From: Astragalus membranaceus
Lineage: Eukaryota; Streptophyta; Magnoliopsida; Fabales; Fabaceae
DNA length: 64,000 bases
Direction of reading: 5' to 3'
Assembly: GCA_039519185.1 (NCBI GenBank)
Contig: CM076846.1
Coordinates: 224,800,659 to 224,864,658, forward strand
Shown here: positions 1 through 10,860 of the stretch, piece by piece
How positions within the stretch are numbered: position 1 is the stretch's first letter
Layout: each line of letters starts with the position of its first letter
Program-made: the position numbers and the translations under genes
The notes under the pieces: generated by a model
What the model saw: only the letters and a program-made list of their open reading frames with translations
Database searches by the model: none
What the model was told of the DNA's origin: nothing

Positions 1-1
1 T

Positions 2-412
2 TCGTCCCAGCAAGTTGACTATTAGACCCTGCTTCCAAGGCCTAGCCATACGCTCCTCAGCATGAGGAGGGACAACAATCTCAGGGCAATCGTATCCTCC
101 ATTCTTCTTTTCGATGATCTGCAGGTTCATATCCCCGTAGTGGATTTTCTCTCCCCCACCTCCGGCGGCGTCCTCCGTGTCTGATGGTGTGTCGTCCATC
201 TCGGACCCGCGCCCAGCAGCACCATTAATTCCGAGAACCGTTTCTTTGTAGGACCTCCTCGCCGGAGCTTCCGTTTCATCATCGTAAATGTCAGCATAAT
301 CGACAGGCCCCGTTGAATCGTTTGAGAAGGGGTGATCTCCTCCCTTGACTTTCTTGGTGCTGCGTTCAAGGAGGTCCGCCTCCTGAGGCGACGTTGGCCG
401 CTCCCCACTCAT
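2..412 (-). CDS. LINE (L1-type) retrotransposon ORF1, N-terminal part, runs off window edge
   Basis: An open frame starts at an ATG on the minus strand (410-412) and stays open for 137 codons to the window edge. It begins MSGERPTSPQEADLLERS, continues through an acidic stretch and ARRSYKETVLG, and ends in RPWKQGLIVNLLG. That last motif is the start of the DUF4283 RNA-binding domain found in ORF1 of plant L1-type LINEs; the N-terminal leader is typical of legume LINEs. ORF1 proteins bind the element's RNA in the cytoplasmic RNP. The frame has no stop or shift in view, so this copy may be fairly young. The reverse transcriptase ORF2 would lie to the left, outside the window. Assignment rests on motif recognition; a DUF4283 gene fragment captured by another element is less likely. 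Confidence 0.75.
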   Translation of the reverse strand, partial: MSGERPTSPQEADLLERSTKKVKGGDHPFSNDSTGPVDYADIYDDETEAPARRSYKETVLGINGAAGRGSEMDDTPSDTEDAAGGGGEKIHYGDMNLQIIEKKNGGYDCPEIVVPPHAEERMARPWKQGLIVNLLGR

Positions 413-1338
413 GCTTTGAAAAAAATTATTTCGATCTTACTTTCAAACAATATTATCAAAATAGTTTATGTAATCTTATTATGACATTTCTTTTTTTATA
501 TATAAATTTACTTTAACATTTATTTTAAAAAGACGTTTATTATTATCTTATATATTTTCATTTTTAGTTATTGAAAGGAAACTCTGTTACTAAACACATA
601 CAAGTCCTCATATTCATAGCTTGAGGCCCAATCTTGACTCAGGCCTGCAATTGAATCAAATTCACTCAGAGAACATGAACCAACGGATGGTACCAGAAAT
701 CATGTTGAATTGCCACCTGAAGCTCAATTCCAATGAAAACATCCACAAAACAAGCTAACAAAATTTCCACATTCCAATTACATGGAATATAATTCTAGGG
801 TTTTTTAAGGCTTTCTAAATTCTCTAGTTTTGTTTCAAAAGAATCATCTTCTAAGTTCTCTCATGTTTATGTTACATTATAAGGACCATATCTAGAGTTT
901 TACAAGCCTAATTATATTGATTCCCAACGTATTGGAAAGGCACTAAGATTGTATACATATTCTATTTTGGCATCAAAAGGTTTGGAGTGTCCATCTACAA
1001 TTAATGTCTAACCTTATGACGAACATGATCCTGAATCCTAAAGATGATGATAGTATGAACTTTGCTCAATATAACTTGAGCTAGAAAAATCATTTTGAGA
1101 TGAAACAAATGTCATTAGTTAACTAACATCTTGTGATGCTATTTATATGCATACATATATAATTAACCTAATTCATAAATTTTAAGTAGCTCCACGCGCT
1201 CTCAAGGTGCCCTTTAGAATAACAAACTCGTAAGGGGGGGGGGGGTGATTATAACATGTATCTATCTATATATGTTTCCGATCGTTCAAATATTTGATGG
1301 GAAAAACCTGCACCCGCCACTCTCGTATTTATCCACAC
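413..1338. other. AT-rich non-coding DNA
   Basis: No convincing coding frame. The part next to 412 is probably the 5' UTR of the LINE. A run of 12 G sits at 1234-1245. The right part (about 1250-1338) is the left flank of the large Copia insertion and would have been contiguous with 33608 onward before the insertion. Confidence 0.5.
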
Positions 1339-1343
1339 ATGCT

Positions 1344-1636
1344 TAATAGAGAGTGAATCTAGAGAGTGATATTCTGAATCTGTGATTTCATTCATTGATT
1401 GATTGTTTCTGTTTACATGAGGTATATATACAGTAGAGAGATTACAACTGAATCAGTTTTACAATCTAACAAATCTAACGGAATTCTAACTCCTAACTAA
1501 CTGCATGCAGTTGTAGCTTGAGAGATTTTGGTATCTTCAAGCTTGTGAGGGTCTCTTATGGAGTGAATGGCACTTTGACATATATCTTCACTCTTGTGTG
1601 TTGAGTCTTTATTTTGTACAATAGCATATTCCAATA
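1344..1636 (-). repeat. Copia 3' LTR
   Basis: It aligns by eye along its full length with 33333-33602. It is longer because of two small internal duplications: one near the 3' end (around 1350-1365, CTCTCTAGATTCA) and one around 1470 (AATCTAACA). On the minus strand it starts TATTGGAATATGC and ends CTCTATTA. A purine-rich tract TTTGACAGGGGAA (1637-1649) lies directly upstream in element sense. Confidence 0.8.
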
Positions 1637-1833
1637 TTCCCCTGTCAAACTCAGGTGGAGTAGCCACTCTGAGTTTGTTCCTTAAGTTGAAGAATGTTGT
1701 GGTTCCCAAAGACTTGGTGAGTATGTCAGCTATTTGCATTGCAGTAGGAACATGCTTCACTACAAATGTCTTGGCATCAATTTTCTCTCTAACAAAGTGA
1801 ATATCTAGCTCAATGTGTTTTGTTCTTGGGTGT
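1637..1833 (-). pseudogene. Copia RNase H C-terminal fragment
   Basis: Minus-strand reading gives HPRTKHIELDIHFVREK, the conserved C-terminal RNase H block of plant Copia polyproteins, followed by VPTAMQIADILTKSLG and a tail that reads into the LTR before stopping at 1497. The upstream RNase H and the whole reverse transcriptase are absent: the sequence abuts the end of an Athila-like LTR at 1834. This is the 3' remainder of the pol gene whose 5' part ends at 30711. Confidence 0.85.
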
Positions 1834-2787
1834 TGTTGAGTTAAAAACACACTTAGAGCAAGTGTACTCTTTCGCAGAAGTAGTATAAAAGATTATCGTA
1901 TCCATAGAGATTAATTAAAAAGTACTAAACTAGTCAAGATTATATATTGTTTAGACGAACAAATAATTGAGTTGTTATGAAACCAAAATAAAAAGAAATA
2001 AATAACAATAATAAAAAAAAGATTTAATTCAATGGAGAGAGGCCTAGGGTCACAGTTTCACTTGCAAGCTTCGATTCTCTTATGTCTAATTCTACCCGAA
2101 TTCATTTATTTTATTTAATTACCAATCCATTTACTAAAACTATTAATCCGTTTGGTCATTCGTGATTAATATTCTTTTTCCTAAATTAACCATTGTTTGG
2201 TCATGCAAGAATTTAAATTCAAGAAAAGCATAAAGAGCAAAAAGGCTGAATGATTGGAAGACTAAATTAAGGTTTGGTCATGCAATAATTATAGCCCCAA
2301 TTATCCTATAGATCCATCAACTAATTGCAGTACGGTCGCTGATCAATTAATTGATTATGAACATGCAAATGGTAGCTAATCCTAATTATGTGATAAAAAC
2401 AATAGAACAATATTAGTTGAAATAAAAATTAGAATTCAAATATGAAACTAGAACATAAAAAAAACCTCTAAACTTGCAAGATCCACCTAAGACCCTAGAA
2501 GATGATTTAGCTATCCAAAGTCATAAAGAACAATAAAATAGAAATTAGAGTCATGAAGTACAGAGATAAAAATAACCCAGAAATTAGAGTTCACAATATC
2601 AAGAACGAATACCCAGTTCTTCCTCTATCACTGTCCGCGTTGCTTTTCTTTCCTTCTGATGTTTGTGAACGCGCGACCCTCCTCTCTTTACGGCTGCAAT
2701 ACCCTTTTATATTTGAAACTTAAGTCTAGGGTTGTGTGTTCCTTTCTCTTCAAGTCACGTGTTCCTTTGTTGTTGCTCACCAACGGC

Positions 2788-3886
2788 TAGGGCTGTTCAA
2801 ACTAACCGGCGAACTGAACCAAACTGTCAAACCGAACCGAACTGTTATAAACCGAACTTTTAATAACAGTTCTAAACTGAACTGTCCTTTTCCAACACAG
2901 TTCACTAACCGAACTGTTACACCCAGTTTAGTTAACAAACTAAAAAACTGTTAAGTGATGGACTGATGCATTATGACTTATGCGTTCCCTGTAAGATTCT
3001 CTAGAGTACACAATGGTTAGTGGAACTCTTGCACCATCATGGGAAATAACTTCCTCCCTCTAACAGAAGTAAACCCTCCGTAAAGTTCTTCCATCTCTGC
3101 AGTGGCGGACCCAGGACCCTGGAGTCAGGGGTGTCAAATTTTTTAAGGCCGGTGTCAAATGGGTGCAAAACTTAGTCTACTAGTACAATTTAAAATTTTC
3201 AGGGGTGTCAAAATTAAAACTTCAGGAGATTTAAGCTATTTATATAGGGTGTTTACTGCAAAAAAAAAATTCCAGGGGGTTCAACTGAACCTCCTGGTTG
3301 TATGCTAGGTCCGCCACTGCATCTCCGTGCATTAGAATCTGTGGCACCCTCTTTCTTATCACCATGTGCCTTTTGAATTTTATTCTTATTTAGCTCAAGA
3401 ATTGTGATGTGTAACTGACCAAAAAAATCACAAACAATAACATCTGGCATCTGTGATCTGTCCACTCACTCACAAATGAAAACAAGATTAATCTAATGCA
3501 ATTAGAAAAAATAATTCAAATATTTATTTCAATGAAATCACAAGTCACACAACACAATCAGATGCAGTATAGGAACCAGTCTCACAACTGTAAATTCAGC
3601 AATGATGGGTTTTAAAGTTTGACTATATTTGGTTCATTTTGGTGCAAAGAGAAAGTTTGGTTAACAATTCGGTTCGGGACCAAAAGTTTGGATAAAATAG
3701 TTAATAAAAGTTCAGTTTTTAAATAGTTCGGCTCAGAAATAAAAAACTGTGAACCGAACTGTTAATATAGTTCAGTTCGGTTCGGCAAACTGTTATTGCG
3801 GTTCGGTTCAGTTCACCGAATTGTTTCAATTGGTTTGGTTCGGTTCGGTTCAGTTCTCCTCCTGAACTGAACCATGAAGAACCCTA
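2788..3886. mobile_element. hAT-type non-autonomous transposon
   Basis: The termini are TAGGGCTGTTCA and, reversed, TAGGGTTCTTCA, flanked by the exact 8-bp duplication CCAACGGC (2780-2787 and 3887-3894), as expected for hAT. The uninterrupted sister LTR (about 9524) reads straight through this site, confirming the empty site. Subterminal regions are rich in AACCGAAC on the left and GTTCGGTT on the right, so they form inverted arrays. No transposase is visible. A second element lies inside at 3100-3319. Confidence 0.85.
3100..3319. mobile_element. hAT MITE with CAGTGGCGGACC termini
   Basis: A 220-bp element with 12-bp perfect terminal inverted repeats CAGTGGCGGACC, flanked by CATCTCTG (3092-3099) and CATCTCCG (3320-3327), an 8-bp duplication with one mismatch. 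No coding capacity. It is nested in the hAT element at 2788-3886 and is therefore younger. Confidence 0.85.
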
Positions 3887-4004
3887 CCAACGGCCCTTAA
3901 TTAAAATGTGGGCCTTTTGTTGTTGGATTTGGACTTCCCATTACAATGTTCAGCCGTGAACCTTATTTCTTTCAATTCATCACATTGATTACATTACCTA
4001 CCAC

Positions 4005-4006
<2 letters not shown>

Positions 4007-4050
<44 letters not shown>
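4007..4050. repeat. (TA)n microsatellite in Athila-like LTR
   Basis: Uninterrupted TA repeat at the same LTR position as the arrays near 5628 and 9636. Confidence 0.9.
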
Positions 4051-4051
<1 letters not shown>

Positions 4052-4212
4052 CCTCTAAATTGCTCCAAATGGTGTTTTCATTATTTTTTATAGTTTCTAC
4101 CTCTCTGCAAAATAAAGAGCAAACTAAGTAAATAATTTATATAATTAGTAATAATTGCTCTAAAAGATGACTCAAAAATGTCTCTAAAAAGGCACTAAAT
4201 TGGAGTTTATCA

Positions 4213-5482
4213 ACTCCCCCACACTTAACGTTTGCTTGTCCTCAAGCAAATTTTCTAGCTCAATAAATTTTCAAATAGATAATAGAGACAACCAAATAAG
4301 AGACCCAAAATTAGAAGCAATACTGACAGACAGTATAGCACATATGAGGTGTTAAAAGATTACCCAATTAGAGGCTCATGTACCTGAAGAATACATTTTT
4401 GTGAACAAATGCACTCGCTCACAAACTCTCTAAGTGTTTAGGGACCAGGGAAATATACACTCAAGTTTCTACAAAATGCACATTACCATATGCTTGTAAT
4501 TTGACCAAATATCCACTAAAAAGTTCACATGCATGCAAAAGATGGGGTGTTATGGGTTGTAATGAGACCATGGTGAATTCAAGTAGGGTAGGAAATAAGA
4601 AGCAAGAGATAATCAAAGGGCTAAAAACAAGAAACAAATAGTAACCTTTGAAACCAAATATGGAGCTCCTATTTATTTTACAAATTTTGTCCAAACTCCA
4701 AGTTAAAATCATTTCATTCTTCACCTTTTTCTAAAGAGTCAGCTCTTTTTGACTTTTCCTCCTTCTTGCTTTCTTTCTTCTCTTGTTTTTTTCAACTTTT
4801 CATGTTTCTATATTTTTCTTAGGAGGAAAAGGTACTTGTAACCACAGTAGCCACTCCTATTTTGTTTTTATGTCCTGATGAGATAGACAATTAAAATACA
4901 GGACAAAATTGTAACTTTCAATAGTTGCTCCAAATTTACATTCAAATGGTTAACACAAAAGAAAGAAAAAATTATATTTGGGTACCAAAGAAATATATAA
5001 CAAATAGGCTCAAAGGGGGCAACTAATGGATAAATTCAACAAACAACTTTGAGACTAGAAAATACCTAAATTTCTCAAATCTCTTTACATGATGCAAATC
5101 AATTTTCGCCTTGAAATAGTCAAAAGACAAATTCTAGAATGTAGCAAATTGGGAAGAAACACACTCATACAAAGAGAAGGGGTAAAAGTTTTTGATTGAA
5201 TATCAATCCCCTTATGAAGGCTCAAATCTCACATTTAGAAGCTAGTTCACAAAAAGTACTCAACAGACACAAATGCTAATTATCAGCTTCCTAAGGACAA
5301 CCATACAGTTACAATCAAGCACAAGTCTGTCAAATAAATTAATTATGGGGTCCCAAAAAGGCATAATCTCTATTGTTTTTAAGCATAGTTCATTCAAAAC
5401 AAGCCAGAAAAAAATTGCTACCAACACATGTAGTGAGTATGTGCATTAATAGAGATAAAGTGACAAGATATAATATCCTCTC
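4213..5482 (-). other. Non-coding 3' internal region of the Athila-like element
   Basis: In element sense this precedes the polypurine tract GTGTGGGGGAG (4213-4228 region). It is AT-rich and has no coherent frame; the short frame at 4461-4724 has no recognisable domain. It ends at the CTCTC target site of the solo LTR. Confidence 0.6.
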
Positions 5483-5624
5483 TGATAAACTCTAATTATG
5501 TTCAATTTAGAGACATTTTTAGAATTATTTTTATAGGAATTATAAGCAATTATATAAATTACTAACTTAATTTACTTATTGTTTTGTAGAAGTAGAGAAA
5601 AGGTAAAAAGAATCGAATTTCAAT

Positions 5625-5627
<3 letters not shown>

Positions 5628-5705
<78 letters not shown>
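5628..5705. repeat. (TA)n microsatellite in solo LTR
   Basis: About 78 bases of TA repeat, longer than in the sister LTRs. Confidence 0.9.
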
Positions 5706-5708
<3 letters not shown>

Positions 5709-5915
5709 AGCTGAAAGGATAAAAGAAAGTCAATTGATGAGGGGCATTAAAACAACCAAGGGAGAGAAAGGCCTAATGGCCAATTGTTGGTTTTGATAAA
5801 AAACCAAGGAGTCCAGCCCAACTAATGGATGGAGCCGTGAAGGAGAGGTTCTACCGCATGATTGAAATGAGGAAGCACGCAAACCTAGGCAAGCAATTAT
5901 AAACGGGTTACTTTT

Positions 5916-6211
5916 GGGTGTGTTTGGGAGTTTGGAGGGGAGGGGAAGAGAAGGAAGGGGTTGAGACTAATACTGTAAATTCTTTAGTAATTGAGAGAAA
6001 AATTATTTCCCTAAACCCCCCAAACCCCTCTCCTAATTTATTTTTGGAGCCCCTCCAAACTCCCCCAAATATGGAGGGTTCAGTTTGGAGGGGCTTCAAA
6101 AATAAACTAGGAGAGGGATTTGGGGGTTTTAGGGGGATAATTTTTCTTCTCATCACTAAAGAATTTACACTATTAGTCCCAACCCCCCCCTCCAAACTCC
6201 CAAACAGACCC
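5916..6211. mobile_element. Fold-back MITE, GGGTSTGTTTGGGAG termini
   Basis: Two arms of about 145 bp are near-perfect inverted copies, so the single strand would fold into one long hairpin. Ends are GGGTGTGTTTGGGAG and the reverse complement of GGGTCTGTTTGGGAG. TTT flanks both sides (5913-5915, 6212-6214), a possible 3-bp duplication. It is absent from the sister LTRs. The two overlapping frames on opposite strands encode almost the same peptide because of the palindrome and are not genes. Confidence 0.8.
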
Positions 6212-7146
6212 TTTGTGAATTACAAAAGGTGACACAACACACACAGTAGCCGCAAGCTTCAAAACCACACACAGCGATGACGACAACGCATAGGAGAGGA
6301 GAAAAAGAAGATTTTGGGTATCGTTCTTGACACTGGGAGAGACTTTGGAGCAAAAACACGAGATTGAAGTCTCAGAGCAAAGATTTTATGACTTCCGGGT
6401 TATTCTTATCTCTGTAATTCATGAACATTATTTTTATTTTATTGTTCTTGACTATTATGGATACCTAAATCATCTTCTAGGGTCTTAGGTGGACCTTGCA
6501 AGTTTAGAGACCTTTTTATGTTCTAGTTTCATATTCGAATTCCGGTTATTATTTCAATTAATATTGTTCTATTGTTTTTATCACATAATTAGGATTAGGT
6601 ACCCTTTGTATGTTCATAATCAATTAGTTGATCAGCGATCGTACTGCAATTAGTTGGTGGACCTATAGGATAATTAGGGCTATAATTAATGTATGACCAA
6701 ACTTTAATTTAGTCTTCCAATCATTCAACCTTTTTGCTCTTTATGCTTTTCTTGAATTTAGATTCTTGCATGACCAAACAATGGTTGATTTAGGAAAAAG
6801 AATATTAATCGCGAATGACCAAACAGATTAATAGGTTTAGTAAAGGGATTGTTAATTAAATAAAATAAAGGAATTCCGGTAGAATTAGACATAGGGGAAT
6901 CAAAGCTTGCAACTGAAACCGCGACCCTAGACCTCTTTCCAATTTATTAAATTTCGGTTTTTAATTCTTGTTATATATTTCTTTTTTATTTGTTCCATTA
7001 CAATTCAAATATTCGTTCGTCTAAATAATAAATAATCTTGATTAGTTTGGTACTTGCTAATTAATCCCTGTGGACACGATAATCTTTTATACTACTTTTG
7101 CGGTAGAGTACACTTGCTCTAAGTGTGTTTTTAACGCAACACTCTC

Positions 7147-7535
7147 CCACACTAGCATGAAGCATGGTCCTCAATGCAAAATAAGCAAATAAGAACAAAT
7201 TTAAATAAATGAGAGAGAGAGAGAGAGTAAGAGTGACTTCCCTGAGAGAGCTTGCAGTCTGAGCTTGTTCCTAAAATCAATGCAAAACAAAAGCAAAATA
7301 AAAATAACTGAAAATAAAACATAGGTTGCCTCCTGCGAAGTGCTTTTTTAACGTCGTAAGCCTGACGATAATTGGTGCTTAATCATGGGGCTCTCCGAGA
7401 GCAAATTTAACATCTAACGCAGTACACCTTCGTAGCTTTCTAACCATGTGGTTGACATTATTATTTCTTTTTCCATGTGGTGGATGAACTTCAAAGGATG
7501 GTGAAATTTTTATTTTAACTTCACCCACCACTATG
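7147..7535 (-). other. Athila-like internal region with conserved GGAGGCAACC block
   Basis: In element sense, at about 7320-7350, it reads GACGTTAAAAAAGCAC then CGCAGGAGGCAACC, the block found just after pol in Athila-type elements; a second example is at 48137-48175. Further on lies TTGAGGACCATGC and GTGTGGGAGAG, resembling the element's real polypurine tract. A short AG repeat is at about 7211-7226. Confidence 0.6.
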
Positions 7536-8360
7536 TTAGGATCCTGCAAAATAATATTTTTTTTCCAAAAGGTCCTGCATCTTTAAATCACTAAAAATGT
7601 TAGTTTCAACCACATCATCAAAAGAAGGAGAAGTAAATGGAGAGAAATTTTCATTGGAATTTAAAGCTTTAATAACATCATCTTCTTTACCACTCCTTAA
7701 AGTTACATTCCCCCTGTGAACCTCAATTGCAGCATCACCAATGGTTAAAACAATTTGCCCAAAAGTTTGGGTTTTCTCCTCTTTCTCCAAATCAAGAACC
7801 AATGGATCTTTCTCATTCTCCTCACAAATGCTCTCATCAATGAAATCTGTTGTTTCAATTTGACTCCCTTCAATAGGAGTCATCATTTTGATTTGACTCC
7901 CTTCAGTAGGAGTCTCTTCATCTTTTTTGAGAGCTTCTTCCTCTAAATTAGCTTCTACGGAGAACTCTTCATCACTACTAAGAATATTATCTTTGTATTG
8001 CTTAGTTTGTGAATAAGGATTTTCTTGGGCCTCTTGAGATAACAAAGCAATGATACTTGATAGTTGACCACTCATGACTCCAAGTTGGTCCTCCATTCGG
8101 TCAAACGTTGCATTTATCTGCTCAAATACATCATTGGTGTCAGGTATCTCCTCCTCTTGCCTTTGCACATGTAATGACTTATAATCATTTCAGTTGGAGG
8201 AATAAGGAGGTGGCTCATAGTCATCCCAATAGTTTGAATAAGGCTCATAAGGAGGAGGAGGAGAAAATGAGATTCGACATTGAGGCATATACCAAGATAA
8301 CTTCTCTGAATTCCTTTTCTCCTCTGCCTCTCTAATATAATCTCCAAGAGTTTTAACCAT
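7536..8360 (-). pseudogene. gag-like protein of a non-autonomous Athila-type element, one in-frame stop
   Basis: The frame begins at an ATG (8358-8360) with MVKTLGDYIREAEEKRNSE, continues through a Pro/Tyr-rich stretch, hits one TGA near 8185, then stays open for 210 codons (INATFDRMEDQLGVMSGQL, a probable coiled coil; then acidic repeats with EGSQI). This architecture is typical of short gag-derived frames in non-autonomous legume Gypsy elements. No zinc knuckle, protease or polymerase follows. The stop may be decay. Two GVP-like acidic repeat units (ETPTEGSQI / MTPIEGSQI) are visible. Its molecular role is unknown; RNA packaging is assumed only from position after the primer site. Confidence 0.6.
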
Positions 8361-8513
8361 GATTTCAACTTTTCTCTACAAAACAGGGTGAACTGCAGTG
8401 GTTTCTTGGAAAACTATTAGCAATTTTTTTAATAGGATAAAAACAAAATTAAAACTAAAGCAAAAAAATGTCTAAAGCAATAAAAATCTTTTTCGTTTAA
8501 TATTGTTAAATTA

Positions 8514-8532
8514 ATCCCCGGCAACGGCGTCA
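8514..8532 (-). other. tRNA-Asp primer binding site
   Basis: Minus strand reads TGACGCCGTTGCCGGGGAT, one mismatch from the complement of the 3' end of tRNA-Asp (TGGCGCCGTTGCCGGGGA). It starts six bases after the LTR end. Confidence 0.85.
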
Positions 8533-8538
8533 AAAACT

Positions 8539-9632
8539 TGTTGCGTTAAAAACACACTTAAAGCAAGTGTACTCTTTCGCAGAAGTAGTATAAAAGATTA
8601 TCGTATCCACATGGATTAATTAATAAGTACTAAACTAGTCAAAATTATATATTGTTTAGACGAACAAATAATTGAGTTGTTATGAAACCAAAATAAAAAG
8701 AAATAAATAACAATGATTAAAAAACAAGATTTAATTCAATGGAGAGAGGCCTAGGGTCACGGTTTCACTTGCAAGCTTCGATTCCCTTATGTCTAATTCT
8801 ACCCGAATTCCTTTATTTAATTTAATTATCAATCCCTTTACTAAAACTATTAATTTGTTTGGTCATTCGTGATTAATATTCTTTTTCCTAAATTAACTCT
8901 TGTTTGGTCATGCAAGAATTTAAATTCAATAAAAGCATAAAGAGCAAAAAGGTTGAATGATTGGAAGACTAAATTAAGGTTTGGTCATGCAATAATTATA
9001 GCCCCAATTATCCTATAGATCCACCAACTAATTGCAGTACGGCCGCTGATCAATTAATTGATTATGAACATGCAAAGGGTAGCTAATCCTAATTATGTGA
9101 TAAAAACAATAAAACAATATTAATTGAAATAAAAATTAGTATTCAAATATGAAACTAAAACATAAAAAAACCTCTAAACTTGCAAGATCCACCTAAGACC
9201 CTAGAAGAGGATTTAGCTATCCAAAGTCATAAAGAACAATAAAATAGAAATTAGAGTCATGAATTACAGAGATAAAAATAACCCAGAAATTAGAGAAATT
9301 CTTATTCTGAGTTTCCGGTCTCCTTTTTCTGATCCAAAGCTCTCTCACAATGTCAAGAACAGATACCCAGTTCTTCCTCTCTCACTGTCCGCGTTGCTTT
9401 TCCTTCTAATGTTTGTGAACGTGCGACCCTCCTCTCTTTAGGGCTGCAATACCCTTTTATATTTGAAACTTAAGCCTAGGGTTGTGTGTTCCTTTCTCTT
9501 CAAGTCACGTGTTCCTCTCACCAACGGCCCTTCAATTAAAATGTGGGCCTTTTGTTGTTGGGTTTGGACTTCCCATTACAATGTTCAACCGTGAGCCTTA
9601 TTTCTTTCAATTCATCACATTGCATTGCCTAC

Positions 9633-9694
<62 letters not shown>

Positions 9695-9736
9695 CCTCTA
9701 AATTGCTCCAAATGGTGTTTTCATTATCATTTTATA
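8539..9736 (-). repeat. Athila-like 5' LTR, first ~120 bp missing
   Basis: It matches 1834-4212 without the hAT element. In element sense the LTR start should lie beyond 9736, but the CACTA element begins at 9737 and Copia sequence, not LTR, follows on its far side. About 120 bp of LTR start is therefore lost. A TA array is at about 9636-9693. Confidence 0.8.
9636..9693. repeat. (TA)n microsatellite in 5' LTR
   Basis: Same LTR position as the arrays at 4007 and 5628. Confidence 0.9.
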
Positions 9737-10594
9737 CACTACAAGAAAATTGACATATAGTGACGGCAAAAATCCGTGGGTAAAGGGTTAAAAACCGTGG
9801 GTATAGCACCAAAAACCTATACCGACGGACAATTTTTTCGTGGTCTTTATTTGGCTATACCCACAGAAAAATGGCGTTGCTATAGCCTATAGTGACGATT
9901 TTTCTTACCGTTGGACAAAACCTCAGACCTATACCCATGGTTACCTTTCTGTTGGTATAGGTTTTAACAACACTCTTAATTTCTCTATACCCACAGGTGA
10001 ACTTCCGTTGGTATAGGTTTTCGTGAAGCCTTCTAATTTGCCATACCCACCATTTTAGTGACTCCTCTTGTCATTAACACTTATATAATTAGTTAAAAAC
10101 TAAATATGAAATAAATAACTATATTTATGAAACAATAAAAGAAAATAAAACTCAAATCATATTAAAAATTAATCTCAAGTCTTACAATCATGCCAACATA
10201 TTGTAAATTAACATCAAGTCTATTAAAAGACAAGCTTCCTACACACCATAGGGTTCTATAATCAGCCAAATCCACCATATCTATTAAAAGACAAATTAAT
10301 ACATTAACACAAACAACATGAATTCCTTAATCAGCCAAATTAACCACAATTGGGTTCTATATATTTTCTCCAAGAAGACCATTTTCATCGAGAAGCTTCT
10401 TTACCCTTCCTGAAGTGTTTTGTGCATGCCTCCAAGCCCCCACCCAGCTTCTTTAGTTCCTCCTGTGCTAACAACCACCCCATTTCTCGTTCAACTTCCC
10501 TCTCAACCAAGAAAACTCGAAGTTCTTCTTATCCTACACAAAGAAATCAATCATGGGAATAAGTAAAATATTAAATCGTTATAAAGCTTGTTTA
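9737..10594. other. CACTA left subterminal region
   Basis: 9737-10070 is dense with short motifs (CCGTGGGTATAG, CTATACCC, CCGTTGGTATAGG). 10070-10594 is AT-rich. A minus-strand stretch at about 10390-10545 can be read as an exon-like peptide (EMGWLLAQEELKKLGGGLEA), but I do not recognise it. Confidence 0.6.
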
Positions 10595-10626
10595 ACTAGT
10601 GCAAAAATCACTTTAGACAGCACCAT

Positions 10627-10850
10627 TTAGCATCGGTTGTTTAAACAGCCGATGCTAAATGTAGACGCGGTGTCAATTTTGAAATTAAATGGAAGTTTTA
10701 AATTTTCACGCTTACATTTAGCATCGGTTGTTTAAACAACCGATGCTAAAAGTCTTTACATGGACTTTTAGCATCGGTTGTTTATACAACCGATGCTAAA
10801 TGTGTATCTCAAACACATTTAGTATCAGGTATTTTAACACCCGATACTAA
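10627..10850. repeat. Subterminal palindromic repeats of nested CACTA
   Basis: Four copies of a roughly 34-bp palindrome of the form TTTAGCATCGG ... CCGATGCTAAA at about 10627-10659, 10717-10750, 10766-10800 and 10817-10850, the last diverged. Each could form a hairpin. Confidence 0.8.
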
Positions 10851-10860
10851 AGATCCCTTT

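Larger units (their letters stand above)
1834..4212 (-). repeat. Athila-like 3' LTR with internal hAT insertion
   Basis: On the minus strand it begins TGATAAACTCC after a GTGTGGGGGAGT tract and ends AACTCAACA against Copia sequence. About 1.27 kb is LTR; the rest is the hAT element at 2788-3886. It matches 8539-9736 and, in reverse orientation, 5483-7141. A TA microsatellite (about 4007-4050) lies inside it at the same place as in the sister LTRs. Confidence 0.8.
5483..7141 (+). repeat. Solo LTR of the same Athila-like family, inserted in reverse orientation
   Basis: It starts TGATAAACTCTAATT and ends AACGCAACA, the same LTR ends as 1834-4212 and 8539-9736 but on the plus strand. The 5-bp duplication CTCTC flanks it at 5478-5482 and 7142-7146. 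No internal sequence is attached, so an intact element inserted here and later lost its body by LTR-LTR recombination. It carries a long TA array (about 5628-5705) and a fold-back MITE. Confidence 0.85.
1834..9736 (-). mobile_element. Non-autonomous Athila/Calypso-like Gypsy element, pol-less, 5' LTR truncated
   Basis: Minus-strand order: truncated 5' LTR (8539-9736), tRNA-Asp primer site (8514-8532), short gag-like frame (7536-8360), the GGAGGCAACC block seen after pol in plant Gypsy elements (about 7320-7350), a polypurine tract (4213-4228) and the 3' LTR (1834-4212). There is no protease, reverse transcriptase or integrase, so it would depend on another element. It sits inside the Copia element; the Copia bases next to its 3' LTR are GGTGT (1829-1833). 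The matching 5' flank is gone, so its target duplication cannot be confirmed. Confidence 0.75.

Noticed and set aside
127..408. 93-codon minus-strand frame at the left edge as a separate gene
   Set aside because: It overlaps the LINE ORF1 frame (2-412), which has recognisable motifs and runs on; the Arg-rich peptide is its shadow.
5908..6232. Two overlapping frames on opposite strands encoding almost the same peptide
   Set aside because: This is the consequence of a fold-back MITE, not a gene pair.
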